64,000 nt of DNA from Candidatus Magasanikbacteria bacterium RIFOXYC2_FULL_42_28 (GTDB lineage Bacteria; Patescibacteria; ABY1; Magasanikbacterales; GWA2-37-8), in assembly GCA_001784435.1 (NCBI GenBank), contig MFQZ01000002.1, positions 536 through 64,535 on the forward strand, in the 5' to 3' direction. The first letter of the stretch is position 1, and every line of letters begins with the position of its first letter. This document shows, piece after piece, positions 42,805 to 51,089 of this stretch. A program made the translations under genes and the position numbers. The notes under the pieces were generated by a model, which did no database searches, had not been told where the DNA came from, and worked only from the letters and a program-made list of their open reading frames with translations.

Positions 42805-44262
42805 CTATTTCCTTATAATTCGAACTGAATTATGGTTGGCGTTAACTTCTACCAAATCACCATCTTTTAATAATTTAGTGGCAAATTTTGTGCCCACCAC
42901 ACAGGGAATTCCGAGCTCGCGCGAAACAATCGCGGCGTGACACATTACCCCGCCTTCGTCTGTTATAATCGCACCGGCACGACGCATTGCCGGCACATAA
43001 TCAGGACTCGTCATCGAGGCTACTAAAATATCACCCTGTTCAACTTTATTTACTTCATTAGCGCTATGAAGCACTTTCACTTTACCACTGCAAAATCCCG
43101 CCGAGGCAATTATCCCATCGAGTTTGCCGGTACTAACTTCTTCCGGCAATAAATATTCTGCCATGCGAGCATCAGGATCGTTTAATTTAACATCGATATT
43201 CTTGCCTTGCCACCAAACATAACAATGCTTTTGGCGCTGTTCTAAAATTTCTTTTAAAATAATTTTGCCTGTTTTCAAAGCTAAAAATACTTCTTGCGGT
43301 AAATAATACTGCACTAACTCCCTTTTTATTCCTAAACGTCGACCAGTTTCAGCTAATATCCTCTCCGCCCAAAAATGTACTTGGGTAAATATTTCTTTTT
43401 TATAATCCATCAAATATCCACCTTGGCGCATAATTTTAAAATATGCGCGATACTCTGGTGAAATTTTTAATTCTTTTTCTAAACCCCGCTGGCGGATTGA
43501 TAAATTTTTAAAATATTTTTCGCTCGATTTTATTTTTTCTGCCAATTTAGGATTTTTTATCATTAAACGTAAAACTTCGGTAAAATATTTTTCATTCCAG
43601 ATATACATTCCATAATCAAATGGTACCCAAAAATATTGACGGGTGTGATTTTTTATTACTAATTTTTTATTTTTTATTTTGTTATTACGAATTTTTAATG
43701 CCAACTTCGTCAAATCATCTTCTTCGCGTTTTACAAATGATTTTTCTGCTGGCGATACTAATATGTTATACATCGCCGAGTAATCTTGTCGATCGCCGTT
43801 TATCAATTTTTTCAGATAGTCAAATAATAACGGAGAAAGTTTTTCTTCTAATAATATTACTAACGGTTCGCTACAGATATAAGCGGCTTCATACATCTGT
43901 AAATATTGTTTCCAAAATTGAGATAATTCTGCATTAGAAAATTTTGACAAATCTTTCGTACTGACATTTTTAACAAAAGTTAATAAACTATTAGACAACT
44001 TTGTGAATAATTTACTATTTTTTTTAATTAAATTTGGATCACTTTTTAGCTGATAAATTAATTCTTCAGCTGAACTTTTAATTTGACTACTTGAGGCGTA
44101 CCAATACATAACATTATCCCGGTACACACATCTCGTCTCGCCAAAACTTTTCCCGCGCAATACGTTTTTCAAACCATAAGTAAAAACATGCCCGATGACA
44201 TAAACATTGGGAAATATAAATACATTTTCTTTTCTTTGTTTAAAGATATAATCTCTTAACAT
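42805..44262 (-). CDS. Swivelling-His domain protein, paralogue 11 (first gene of the array)
   Basis: 485 residues from the ATG at 44262; a TTG at 44280 is open but would add six residues upstream of the likely transcription start. Aromatic motif NHTRQYFWVPFDYG (about 215), linker YLMDYKKEIFTQ ... AETGRRLGIKRELV. Swivelling domain: GDILVASMTSPDYV, GGVMCHAAIVSRELGIP (His442), DGDLVEVNANHN. It is the promoter-proximal member of the array. Confidence 0.86.
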   Translation of the reverse strand: MLRDYIFKQRKENVFIFPNVYVIGHVFTYGLKNVLRGKSFGETRCVYRDNVMYWYASSSQIKSSAEELIYQLKSDPNLIKKNSKLFTKLSNSLLTFVKNVSTKDLSKFSNAELSQFWKQYLQMYEAAYICSEPLVILLEEKLSPLLFDYLKKLINGDRQDYSAMYNILVSPAEKSFVKREEDDLTKLALKIRNNKIKNKKLVIKNHTRQYFWVPFDYGMYIWNEKYFTEVLRLMIKNPKLAEKIKSSEKYFKNLSIRQRGLEKELKISPEYRAYFKIMRQGGYLMDYKKEIFTQVHFWAERILAETGRRLGIKRELVQYYLPQEVFLALKTGKIILKEILEQRQKHCYVWWQGKNIDVKLNDPDARMAEYLLPEEVSTGKLDGIIASAGFCSGKVKVLHSANEVNKVEQGDILVASMTSPDYVPAMRRAGAIITDEGGVMCHAAIVSRELGIPCVVGTKFATKLLKDGDLVEVNANHNSVRIIRK

Positions 44263-44270
44263 ACTTAAAT

Positions 44271-44299
44271 ATAATATCAAATAAACTCAAAAAAAACAA
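44271..44299 (-). promoter_or_regulatory. Possible promoter of the phosphohistidine array
   Basis: TTGTTT (44299-44294), 17 bases, TATTAT (44276-44271), with the ATG eight bases further on. The -35 is weak and overlaps the T run of the preceding terminator. Confidence 0.35.
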
Positions 44300-44319
44300 C
44301 CTTGCTATTCGCGAGGTTG
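44289..44319 (-). terminator. Terminator after VirB4-like gene
   Basis: CAACCT...AGGTTG stem followed by eight T on the minus strand; it separates the ATPase gene from the array. Confidence 0.75.
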
Positions 44320-44328
44320 TCTATATAA

Positions 44329-46254
44329 CTATTCATCTATATTCTCCACTCGATTTGGCAAAATTGTTCTTGGCTGGGTTGGACGAGTGATTGACATGTT
44401 TCTAGGCTCGCTTTGCTCGCTCGGAACACCAAGGCTTCGCCGTGCTACGCCCCGCGAACCAGGACCAACAGAGTTTGATTTTGGTTGAAGTGATGACAGT
44501 GACATCCCCTTTTCGTTTGGATCTGTTAAAATTATTGGAGTGGGGCTACCAAAAGAATTACTGGCTTGATCATTTTTATGGCGATTGCGGTGGCGTTTTT
44601 TTTTAGGTGGTTGCGTGCCGAATTGAGGTTGTGCAATAGGTCGCGGTAAGGAATTGCTTACCGACTTAGTTGGGATCGGAATGATAGTTGAGCCAGAGAT
44701 CCCGACTTTCGTCGGGATGACAGGCGAAGTTGGTGCACGGGATAGAGATTCCTCCTTCGGCGTCGGAATGACAAACGCATGCTTAACCGAAACCACCCCC
44801 TCGCCCCCTCCTTGAAAAGGAGGGGAAATTGACGGCGATTTAATTGGTACCGGTGCTTTTTCAAACATCGCCTCGTCATCATCTACTTCCAATTCCGATG
44901 CATCGTCATCGTTCATAATCACCATCCCACTCCAGCGCGCAATTTTATCTTCAATCTTATCTTTCGGCACGGCATAGCGTTCACGCGACACGCGCACTAC
45001 TTTTTCTTGGCTATGCGTGGTTTGAGCAATGGGTGGCAAAGTTAAGGCGGAAAAGGGTTTACTCGCAATCCCATCAATCATTAATTTTAAATAAATATGA
45101 TACTTGGGCAAATTCACCAGGTCCTCTTCAATAAAAGTTGGAATAAATTCTTTGGCCAAAATTTCCGCGTCCGTGGATCCAACCCGAAATGTTACCATCG
45201 TGCCCACGTTGCCGATGACCGCGGCCAACACTTCTTCTTCTAACTGTTCCATATACTGATGCGCCATAATCAAATCCAAACGATATTTACGCGCTTCGGA
45301 TAAAATATTAGCAAAACTTTCCGTGGCAAAATTTTGAAATTCATCAACATACAAAAAGAAATCTTTGCGATCTTTTTCCGGCGTGTCTACCCGCTCCATC
45401 GCGGCCAACTGTAATTTAGTGATAAGCATGCCACCCAAAAGCCGTGAATTATCTTCACCAATTCGGCCTTTAGCCAAATTCATGATTAAAATCTTTTTGT
45501 TATCCATTATTTCGCGAATATCAATGCGCGATTTAACCTGCGCCACAATATTGCGAATAACCGAGGCGGATAAAAATTGACCGATTTTATTTTGAATAGG
45601 GGCAACAGCTTCCTGGCGATATTTATCATTGTAAGCGGCGAATTCTGTCTGCCAAAACGCTTTCACCACCGGATCTTTTAAATTGGCCACGACGCGTTTA
45701 CGATAATCCGCGTCCGCGAGCAAGCGGTTGATACCAAGTAAAGTCGTACCGGGAAAATCCAATAACGCCAAAATAGTATTGTTCAAAATATATTCCATAC
45801 GCGAACTCCAAACATCCGGCCAGATTTTTTTAAACACACCCATTAGCCCCGACGCGACCAAATGTTTGTATTCCGGGCGCACGGTTTCTAAAATATTAAA
45901 ACCGATTGGAAAATCAATGTCCGAGGGATTAAAATATATCACATCGTTGATGCGATGAGGCGGAATGAAATCAATAATTTTTTCCGCGAAATCGCCGTGC
46001 GGATCAACTAACCCCACACCATGCCCGGCATAAATATCGTTCAAAACCATGTTTTCCAAAATCGTCGTCTTACCCATGCCAGTTTTGCCCACCACATACA
46101 TATGGCGACGACGGTCATCAACTTTAATGCCAAATTTACGATTTTGATTACGATAATTTACCAAACCAAAAAAATTGATCTCGGGGTTAATCGCGACCAA
46201 GGATTTTGGTTCTGCCGGAGCTGGTGTTATCGGTTGATCAAATTCGTCGGACAT
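44329..46254 (-). CDS. VirB4/TraG-like (DUF87/HerA-type) ATPase with disordered repeat-bearing tail
   Basis: 641 residues. Residues ~30-425 form the ATPase: Walker A VVGKTGMGKTT (about 53), GLVDPHGDFAEKI, and Walker B FFLYVDEFQNF (about 300). It resembles the type IV secretion coupling/VirB4-type ATPases widespread in Patescibacteria, probably working in DNA transfer or pilus/competence machinery at the membrane. The last ~170 residues are Pro/Ser/Arg-rich and disordered; several segments (PPFQGGGEGVV, SPVIPTKVGISG, GVARRSLGVPSEQSE) are translated genome repeats. No other secretion genes are adjacent. Confidence 0.85.
   Translation of the reverse strand: MSDEFDQPITPAPAEPKSLVAINPEINFFGLVNYRNQNRKFGIKVDDRRRHMYVVGKTGMGKTTILENMVLNDIYAGHGVGLVDPHGDFAEKIIDFIPPHRINDVIYFNPSDIDFPIGFNILETVRPEYKHLVASGLMGVFKKIWPDVWSSRMEYILNNTILALLDFPGTTLLGINRLLADADYRKRVVANLKDPVVKAFWQTEFAAYNDKYRQEAVAPIQNKIGQFLSASVIRNIVAQVKSRIDIREIMDNKKILIMNLAKGRIGEDNSRLLGGMLITKLQLAAMERVDTPEKDRKDFFLYVDEFQNFATESFANILSEARKYRLDLIMAHQYMEQLEEEVLAAVIGNVGTMVTFRVGSTDAEILAKEFIPTFIEEDLVNLPKYHIYLKLMIDGIASKPFSALTLPPIAQTTHSQEKVVRVSRERYAVPKDKIEDKIARWSGMVIMNDDDASELEVDDDEAMFEKAPVPIKSPSISPPFQGGGEGVVSVKHAFVIPTPKEESLSRAPTSPVIPTKVGISGSTIIPIPTKSVSNSLPRPIAQPQFGTQPPKKKRHRNRHKNDQASNSFGSPTPIILTDPNEKGMSLSSLQPKSNSVGPGSRGVARRSLGVPSEQSEPRNMSITRPTQPRTILPNRVENIDE
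44402..44830. repeat. Cluster of four dispersed-repeat insertions within a CDS tail
   Basis: Four palindromic pieces: 44402-44455 (GCTCGCTTTGCTCGCTCGGA...), 44690-44722 (family B, AGATCCCGACTTTCGTCGGGA), 44744-44775 (GATAGAGATTCC...GGAATGACA) and 44797-44828 (CCCCCTCCTTGAAAAGGAGG). All stay in frame with the ATPase gene. Confidence 0.75.
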
Positions 46255-46263
46255 AGTTGCTAT

Positions 46264-46352
46264 AAAATTTCAAAATCCAAATTTCCAATTTCCAATCAAA
46301 TCAAAATGTCAAATATCAAATTTTGACATTGGAAATTGGAAATTTGACATTA
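46264..46352. repeat. Family A AT-rich palindromic repeat, copy 3
   Basis: TTCAAAATCCAAATTTCC ... GGAAATTGGAAATTTGACAT, ten bases upstream of the VirB4-like gene's start codon. Confidence 0.88.
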
Positions 46353-46383
46353 TCGTATATTATACCACACTTCCCCTATTTTA

Positions 46384-46956
46384 TCACCTCCATCTATCCT
46401 TTTTTCTACTTTCGCAAATTTTTAAAACCATACCACGCGCCAGCGCCCAGGCCGACAAGGTGGAGCCGTCCATAATTTCGCCCCGTTTAATCATTTCTTC
46501 AAATTCATCAACGCGTCGAATGATAACTTCCGTAGTTTCGCGCGCCGACTGTTCCGGCGCGCCCGCCTGTGTTAATTCATCGGCCACAAAAACATGCAGT
46601 GGACTTTTGACATAACTAATACTACCGTGGAATGATCCTACCTTTAAAAAATTACTGGATTGGTATCCGCTTTCTTCCAATAATTCTCGCTGTGCGCCTG
46701 CTTGCGGGGCTTCACCATCGTCAATTCGTCCGCACGGAAATTCGACGCTAATTTGATCACACAAATATCGATATTGCGCCACGAGCACCAGCCGACCATC
46801 ATCTAAAATTGGCACGGTTAAAGCGCCGCCATTGGACTCGCCGTAATAATATTCGCTTTTCGTGCCGTCTGGCAATTCAATTAAATCACGCTTGTATTCC
46901 CACCAAGCGTTTTTGTTTATGATTTCTTCGGAAATTTTTTTATAGCGACCATTCAT
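46384..46956 (-). CDS. NUDIX hydrolase, ADP-ribose pyrophosphatase-like
   Basis: 190 residues. N-terminal beta-rich domain as in NudF/ADPRase, then the Nudix box GRIDDGEAPQ ... RELLEESGY (about 80-102). The preceding VEFPCGR is a variant of the ADPRase E-x-P-A-G motif in which Ala is replaced by Cys. It should hydrolyse ADP-ribose or another NDP-sugar. It lies between the VirB4-like gene and the thioredoxin-CcdA gene, with no obvious functional link to either. Confidence 0.88.
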   Translation of the reverse strand: MNGRYKKISEEIINKNAWWEYKRDLIELPDGTKSEYYYGESNGGALTVPILDDGRLVLVAQYRYLCDQISVEFPCGRIDDGEAPQAGAQRELLEESGYQSSNFLKVGSFHGSISYVKSPLHVFVADELTQAGAPEQSARETTEVIIRRVDEFEEMIKRGEIMDGSTLSAWALARGMVLKICESRKKDRWR

Positions 46957-47066
46957 ATTTTTAGTTCATAGTTCAAAGTTCACAGCCAATAGTCATAAAT
47001 AATTCTACCAATAGTGTGTCACTCGCTTCATCACTCTATTGGCTCAGAACTATTGGCTATGAACTA
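46957..47066. repeat. Inverted repeat between NUDIX and thioredoxin-CcdA genes
   Basis: AGTTCATAGTT ... CAGCCAATAG and the returning CTATTGGCT...CTATTGGCTATGAACT. Its right end contains the stop codon of the thioredoxin-CcdA gene. Confidence 0.7.
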
Positions 47067-48245
47067 CGAAAACATCACCCACTCGGGTTTAAAAATTAAC
47101 AGCACGCCTAAAATTAAAATTAGCGCGCCGGCGACCAAATTAGTATATTTCGCGTATTTCGTGCCAAACACTTTTTGTTTCAATGTGACCATAGCGACCG
47201 CAAACACAATCATGTCATCTAACATGTAAAAAATTATATAACCAACCATGTATAGATATTTTTGCCAAGTTGGAATACCGGACATTGCCAAAACTTGTGT
47301 GTAAATCGCGGGAAATCCGGCCGAGCAGGCCATTTCTACTAAATTTACGGAAAAGCCAAGCAAAATTATCCCTAAAACCGACCACCACAAACTTTGGCGA
47401 TGGACAATATCTTTTATTTTGGCAAAAATTTTCTGATTCCACGATTGATTGCTTACTTCGCAAACAACACCATCGGCTTTACGATTTTTCCAAAAATCAT
47501 ATAAATTTTTTCCACCGATGCCAACCGCCACCGCACCAATTAATGCTCTGATGGCAAAAACCGAACCAATGAAAGTGATAAAATTAAACCACGCGGCCAT
47601 GAACGCGAAATACACAACGCCGGAGGTGATAATAAATATTCCGCCCAAGAGTAACATCCGTTTGCGACTTTCCATGCCGAGTAAAAGCGTGATTAAAAAT
47701 AACAGCACCCACATCGCACAGGGATTAAAACCATCCAACAGCCCCACCACTACTGTTAAAAGTGGTAAAGAAAATTTCTGGGGATTAATTTCACCCAAAA
47801 TTGGCACATTTACTTTTGGCCCACTGTCAGTAACCACGTTGTCTTGAGTTTTCTCGTGCGTTTTAATCGCTTTTTCAATGGCACCAATTAAATCATCGCC
47901 GGTACTCACATCACTACTGTATCCGTAAAAAACTTTATCATCAATAAAAGTAATCGGCACACTCGTCGTCTTGGCACCGATGCGCGCGACAAATTCTTTT
48001 AATTTTTCTAGCGAAGCGGGTTCGGTCAATTCGTATAAACTAAAATTAACTTGCTCGCTATATTTTGGTTTTAAAGTGGAATTAATAAAAGCGATTTCCG
48101 CGCGACAATGCGGGCAGGTTTCCAAATGAAATAAAGTAAAATCAACTTTGTCGGCGCGCGGACCGGACGAAATTGGTTGTGTCCAAACTACGGTCGGCGC
48201 AAGCGCTATCACTGTTAAAAAAATAATTACTAAACGTTTGAACAT
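47064..48245 (-). CDS. Thioredoxin-fold/CcdA fusion membrane protein (DsbD-like)
   Basis: 393 residues: a signal peptide (about 1-22), an extracytoplasmic glutaredoxin/thioredoxin-like domain with HLETCPHCRAEI (about 40-51), a linker, and a six-helix CcdA-type domain from about residue 155 with the two redox Cys in DGFNPCAMWVL and MACSAGFPA. The arrangement reads as a compact DsbD: electrons pass from the cytosolic side through the membrane Cys pair to the outer CxxC, which reduces disulfides of exported proteins. Domain order (thioredoxin first) is the reverse of many CcdA fusions. Confidence 0.85.
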   Translation of the reverse strand: MFKRLVIIFLTVIALAPTVVWTQPISSGPRADKVDFTLFHLETCPHCRAEIAFINSTLKPKYSEQVNFSLYELTEPASLEKLKEFVARIGAKTTSVPITFIDDKVFYGYSSDVSTGDDLIGAIEKAIKTHEKTQDNVVTDSGPKVNVPILGEINPQKFSLPLLTVVVGLLDGFNPCAMWVLLFLITLLLGMESRKRMLLLGGIFIITSGVVYFAFMAAWFNFITFIGSVFAIRALIGAVAVGIGGKNLYDFWKNRKADGVVCEVSNQSWNQKIFAKIKDIVHRQSLWWSVLGIILLGFSVNLVEMACSAGFPAIYTQVLAMSGIPTWQKYLYMVGYIIFYMLDDMIVFAVAMVTLKQKVFGTKYAKYTNLVAGALILILGVLLIFKPEWVMFS

Positions 48246-48253
48246 AAATATAT

Positions 48254-48388
48254 AAAAATTCTAATTTCTAAATACTAAATCCTAAACAAGTTTAAAACCC
48301 AAAACTCAAATAAACAATCGATTTGAAACTTGAATTTTATTATTTGGATTTGTTTAGAATTTAGAGTTTGGGGTTTAGGATTTAAACT
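48254..48388. repeat. Inverted repeat, family A-like variant
   Basis: TAATTTCTAAATACTAAATCC ... GTTTAGAATTTAGAGTTTGG, a palindrome of the same AT-rich style but different sequence. It supplies the last three residues (Phe-Lys-Ser) and stop codon of the HIT gene. Confidence 0.75.
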
Positions 48389-48779
48389 TACTTGCTAAAT
48401 CCTTAACACTAATCTCACCTGGATTTTTAATTATAGAATGGACACTGCCACCACCATCACCGGTATAGCGTGGCAAAATGTGCCAGTGCACATGCGGCAC
48501 AGCTTGACCAGCAACTGGCGCATTATTAATGCCGATATTCATACCATCCGGATTTAAGCGCGCTTGCACTCGCCCGGCGGCAGCGCGCAACCCAACTGAT
48601 AAAAGTTGAAAATCCTCTACGCTCATACTCCAAATATTTTCAAAATGTTTTTTGGGGACTACCACGGTATGGCCTTGGGCGTGCGGAAATACGTCTAAAA
48701 ATGCTAAACAATTTTCATCTTCATAAACGGTGTAATTGGGAATTTGACCAGCGATGATTTTGCAAAATATACAATCCAT
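48375..48779 (-). CDS. HIT family protein
   Basis: 134 residues from the ATG at 48779; this start avoids overlap with the upstream gene and gives the usual HIT opening DCIFCKIIAG. The histidine triad is HVHWHILPR (about residue 93). N-terminal Cys residues could bind zinc, as in many bacterial HIT proteins. Enzymes of the HINT type hydrolyse AMP-lysine or other nucleoside phosphoramidates. The gene starts five bases after the large membrane protein gene. Confidence 0.93.
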   Translation of the reverse strand: MDCIFCKIIAGQIPNYTVYEDENCLAFLDVFPHAQGHTVVVPKKHFENIWSMSVEDFQLLSVGLRAAAGRVQARLNPDGMNIGINNAPVAGQAVPHVHWHILPRYTGDGGGSVHSIIKNPGEISVKDLASKFKS

Positions 48780-48783
48780 ACAA

Positions 48784-51003
48784 TTAATTTTCAATTACTA
48801 AAATATCTCCAAATTTTTTAACAATTGCTTTATTATTATACCTCACTTCTCCTTCTTTTACCACCCCAAAACAACGACTCGCGCCGGTCAGTATTTTACT
48901 GTCCGCGAGTATTGCTTCGGCACTGCGCATTTTAAATTTATTAAATAATTGGACGCGTTCGGGTTGAGCAAAATTTTGGCCCATGGGAAATCCACCACCG
49001 ATTATGGTTTTTGCGGAAATTGCTTCCAGGGCTAGTAGCGGATAAGTGTCAGCCAAGACACAGGGGCGCCGAGATTGCTTCTCTTCGCTCGCAATGACAG
49101 AATATACATAATCCATGGCCTGATATTCATCACGGCTGACCGTTTTAGCGTCTGGACCGAGAGAATATGAGGCGGTAATCGCGAGAGAGATAATAAAAAT
49201 AATAAACAACAACGCGATAGATTGCTCCCCGCCAGAGGCGGACAGGCGTCTGATCCTCGCAATGACAAAGTTGATTGCACCCGCTACCATTATGATGGCA
49301 AGCCAGGCCAAAACCACATCTAACCGGCGCGCTAATAAATTATCGCCAGTTAAAAAATAACGAGAAATAATATTGCCGGACATTAGACCGAGAAATAATA
49401 GGGCAAGTAATTTTTGTCGCGGGCGATAGATTGCTTCGTCAGCGCCGGTGGCACCTCCTCGCAATGACAAAAAGGCACCGAACAATGTCACGAACCAAAA
49501 TAAAATCGCAAATCCAACCAGCCACCAGCGCCATTGCATTAGAATATTCACGACAAACGCGTAAGACGGCGCTTGATTAAATAAAATATTTCCGGACGCG
49601 ATGTCATGCGGACGCGGGCCACTTGCAAAATAATACGCGGAAAAATTACCAACGGTCTGTTGCGCTTGGCCGAGCCAATTTATATTAGGATTAAATTGTG
49701 AGTAATTGGTGATGAGTTCAATAATGGGGATGGATAGAGCAACGAGAATAAAAACCAACGGAAAGATAAAAATAGATTGCCGCGTCGCTGCGCTCCTCGC
49801 AATGACAAAGTAAACCATCCACGCCAACCAAAATAAAATAAAATATAACGTATAACCAAAAATTAATAACACGCCGGCAATTGCCAAAAATAGTATCCCT
49901 AATTTTTCGCCAACCGGACGCTTAACAATCATTAACAATAAAAACAGCCAAAATAAAAAATCGATATTAACCGGCAAGGTGGTGGCGCCGGCAATTTGCA
50001 AGCCAAATGGCAAAAATCCCAACCAAACTAAAAATAATGATTCGGATTTCTTCCACCCCAAAGCCCTCCCCCATTCAAACGCCAAAATCGGAAAAAATAA
50101 CGCCCACAAAATCGGCCCGAACCAGCGATTAAAACTCATTAAATCAAAATTGAAAAAAGTTTTGCCGATTATGCCCAATGACCAAAATTGCGCGTAACCC
50201 AATCGACCAATATCTAATTTTTGCCAAAAATTGGATTCGCCTATGGGAGCAACAGTTGAAAAACTATTTCCCGCCACCAAATTTAATTCCTGTCCCAAAT
50301 GCCGCCAACTATCGGCATTATAAAAATACTCATGTGTGGCTGGCAAATAACTGGTAAGCAAAAATGCGTGCGCGCAAAGTAAAAACAACACCACCTTGGC
50401 TGGTAATTTCGCAAAACATAAAAATCCTAAAACTAAAGTAGCGGCGCCGAACCAATAAATATAGGCGGACGGTAAAATTTGCCAAGGGGTAACAGGGCTT
50501 GGCTGCGTTACACCCTGTAAACCGTCAGTGCCAATTGTAAATAATTGATGGGCGGTAATTAACCACAAAACAACATACAAAAACACCCCAGCTTTGTTGC
50601 GTGGCATTTCCTGCAAAATTTTCAAATTATCATCAAACCAAGCCAGCATTTCTGACTCCTCTTGATTCTCTCTCCAAAAAATCAAAGGCAATAACCCTGC
50701 CCCAAATAGCGCCAAAGCCACGCTAAGGGGCGTAAAATGATAGAAACACAGCGAAAGCCCAATGATCCACCCGGCGCTCATAAGCGCTCCCAAGGCCGCC
50801 AAGAGCCGTACACGCAAAGCGCGTGGTGAAAAATCAAATCTAACAACTAAAATTCGGCGCCACCATTTGGCTGTAATTAGCCAATAAAATAAAAAAATGG
50901 CGCTTTTTTGCCAAGTAGGCGCGTTATAAAATAATAAAAAAAATATCAAACCGGATATAATAAATAGGCCCAATAACTTTTTGGAAAACACGCGAAAATT
51001 CAT
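48784..51003 (-). CDS. Large polytopic membrane protein with repeat-derived insertions
   Basis: 739 residues with at least 14 hydrophobic helices up to about residue 620, and a ~120-residue C-terminal soluble part. The architecture (long loop with HEYFYNADSWRHLGQE and a helical membrane body) suggests a GT-C-type glycosyltransferase or oligosaccharyl/mannosyl transferase, but I cannot name the family. Four segments are translated genome repeats: VIARSAATRQS (about 400), LSLRGGATGADEAIY (about 512), VIARIRRLSASGGEQ (about 578) and VIASEEKQSRR (about 638). They sit at loops between helices. A good leaderless promoter precedes it. Confidence 0.75.
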   Translation of the reverse strand: MNFRVFSKKLLGLFIISGLIFFLLFYNAPTWQKSAIFLFYWLITAKWWRRILVVRFDFSPRALRVRLLAALGALMSAGWIIGLSLCFYHFTPLSVALALFGAGLLPLIFWRENQEESEMLAWFDDNLKILQEMPRNKAGVFLYVVLWLITAHQLFTIGTDGLQGVTQPSPVTPWQILPSAYIYWFGAATLVLGFLCFAKLPAKVVLFLLCAHAFLLTSYLPATHEYFYNADSWRHLGQELNLVAGNSFSTVAPIGESNFWQKLDIGRLGYAQFWSLGIIGKTFFNFDLMSFNRWFGPILWALFFPILAFEWGRALGWKKSESLFLVWLGFLPFGLQIAGATTLPVNIDFLFWLFLLLMIVKRPVGEKLGILFLAIAGVLLIFGYTLYFILFWLAWMVYFVIARSAATRQSIFIFPLVFILVALSIPIIELITNYSQFNPNINWLGQAQQTVGNFSAYYFASGPRPHDIASGNILFNQAPSYAFVVNILMQWRWWLVGFAILFWFVTLFGAFLSLRGGATGADEAIYRPRQKLLALLFLGLMSGNIISRYFLTGDNLLARRLDVVLAWLAIIMVAGAINFVIARIRRLSASGGEQSIALLFIIFIISLAITASYSLGPDAKTVSRDEYQAMDYVYSVIASEEKQSRRPCVLADTYPLLALEAISAKTIIGGGFPMGQNFAQPERVQLFNKFKMRSAEAILADSKILTGASRCFGVVKEGEVRYNNKAIVKKFGDILVIEN
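49066..49806. repeat. Four copies of a GATTGCTTC...GCAATGACA repeat inside a CDS
   Basis: At 49066-49092, 49214-49268, 49426-49470 and 49770-49806. Each begins near AGATTGC or GATTGC and ends GCAATGACA, with variable middle parts; the second contains the CCGCCAGAGGCGGA motif. All keep the host reading frame. Confidence 0.8.
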
Positions 51004-51011
51004 ACCACCCT

Positions 51012-51040
51012 ATTATACAAAACTATGCACACTTTATCAA
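51012..51040 (-). promoter_or_regulatory. Promoter of the large membrane protein gene
   Basis: TTGATA (51040-51035), 17 bases, TATAAT (51017-51012) on the minus strand; the ATG follows eight bases later. Confidence 0.65.
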
Positions 51041-51051
51041 CACCACTCCCC

Positions 51052-51080
51052 TTGCGGGTAAATGATGGATGAGATACTAT
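51052..51080 (+). promoter_or_regulatory. Promoter of dnaB
   Basis: TTGCGG (51052-51057), 17 bases, TACTAT (51075-51080). The ATG at 51090 is nine bases downstream, so the leader is almost absent. Divergent from the membrane protein promoter. Confidence 0.5.
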
Positions 51081-51089
51081 ATACAAACT

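Larger units (their letters stand above)
21642..44262 (-). other. Phosphohistidine-carrier array (11 carriers, 1 ATP-grasp kinase, phosphatases)
   Basis: Eighteen genes on one strand, most gaps under 60 bases and several start/stop overlaps. Eleven encode proteins ending in a PEP-utiliser swivelling His domain, one the matching ATP-grasp domain. Two histidine phosphatases, two HAD proteins, a Fic protein and one unknown are interspersed. The VirB4-like gene's terminator at 44297-44319 marks the upstream border and a promoter at 21605-21633 the downstream one. I saw no strong internal terminator. Confidence 0.8.

Noticed and set aside
21745..44000. Many plus-strand open frames opposite the swivelling-His array, often starting near MP(I/S)... 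and containing SRATIAA-like strings
   Set aside because: They are antisense readings of the conserved His-domain segment, which recurs eleven times, so similar shadow peptides recur too.
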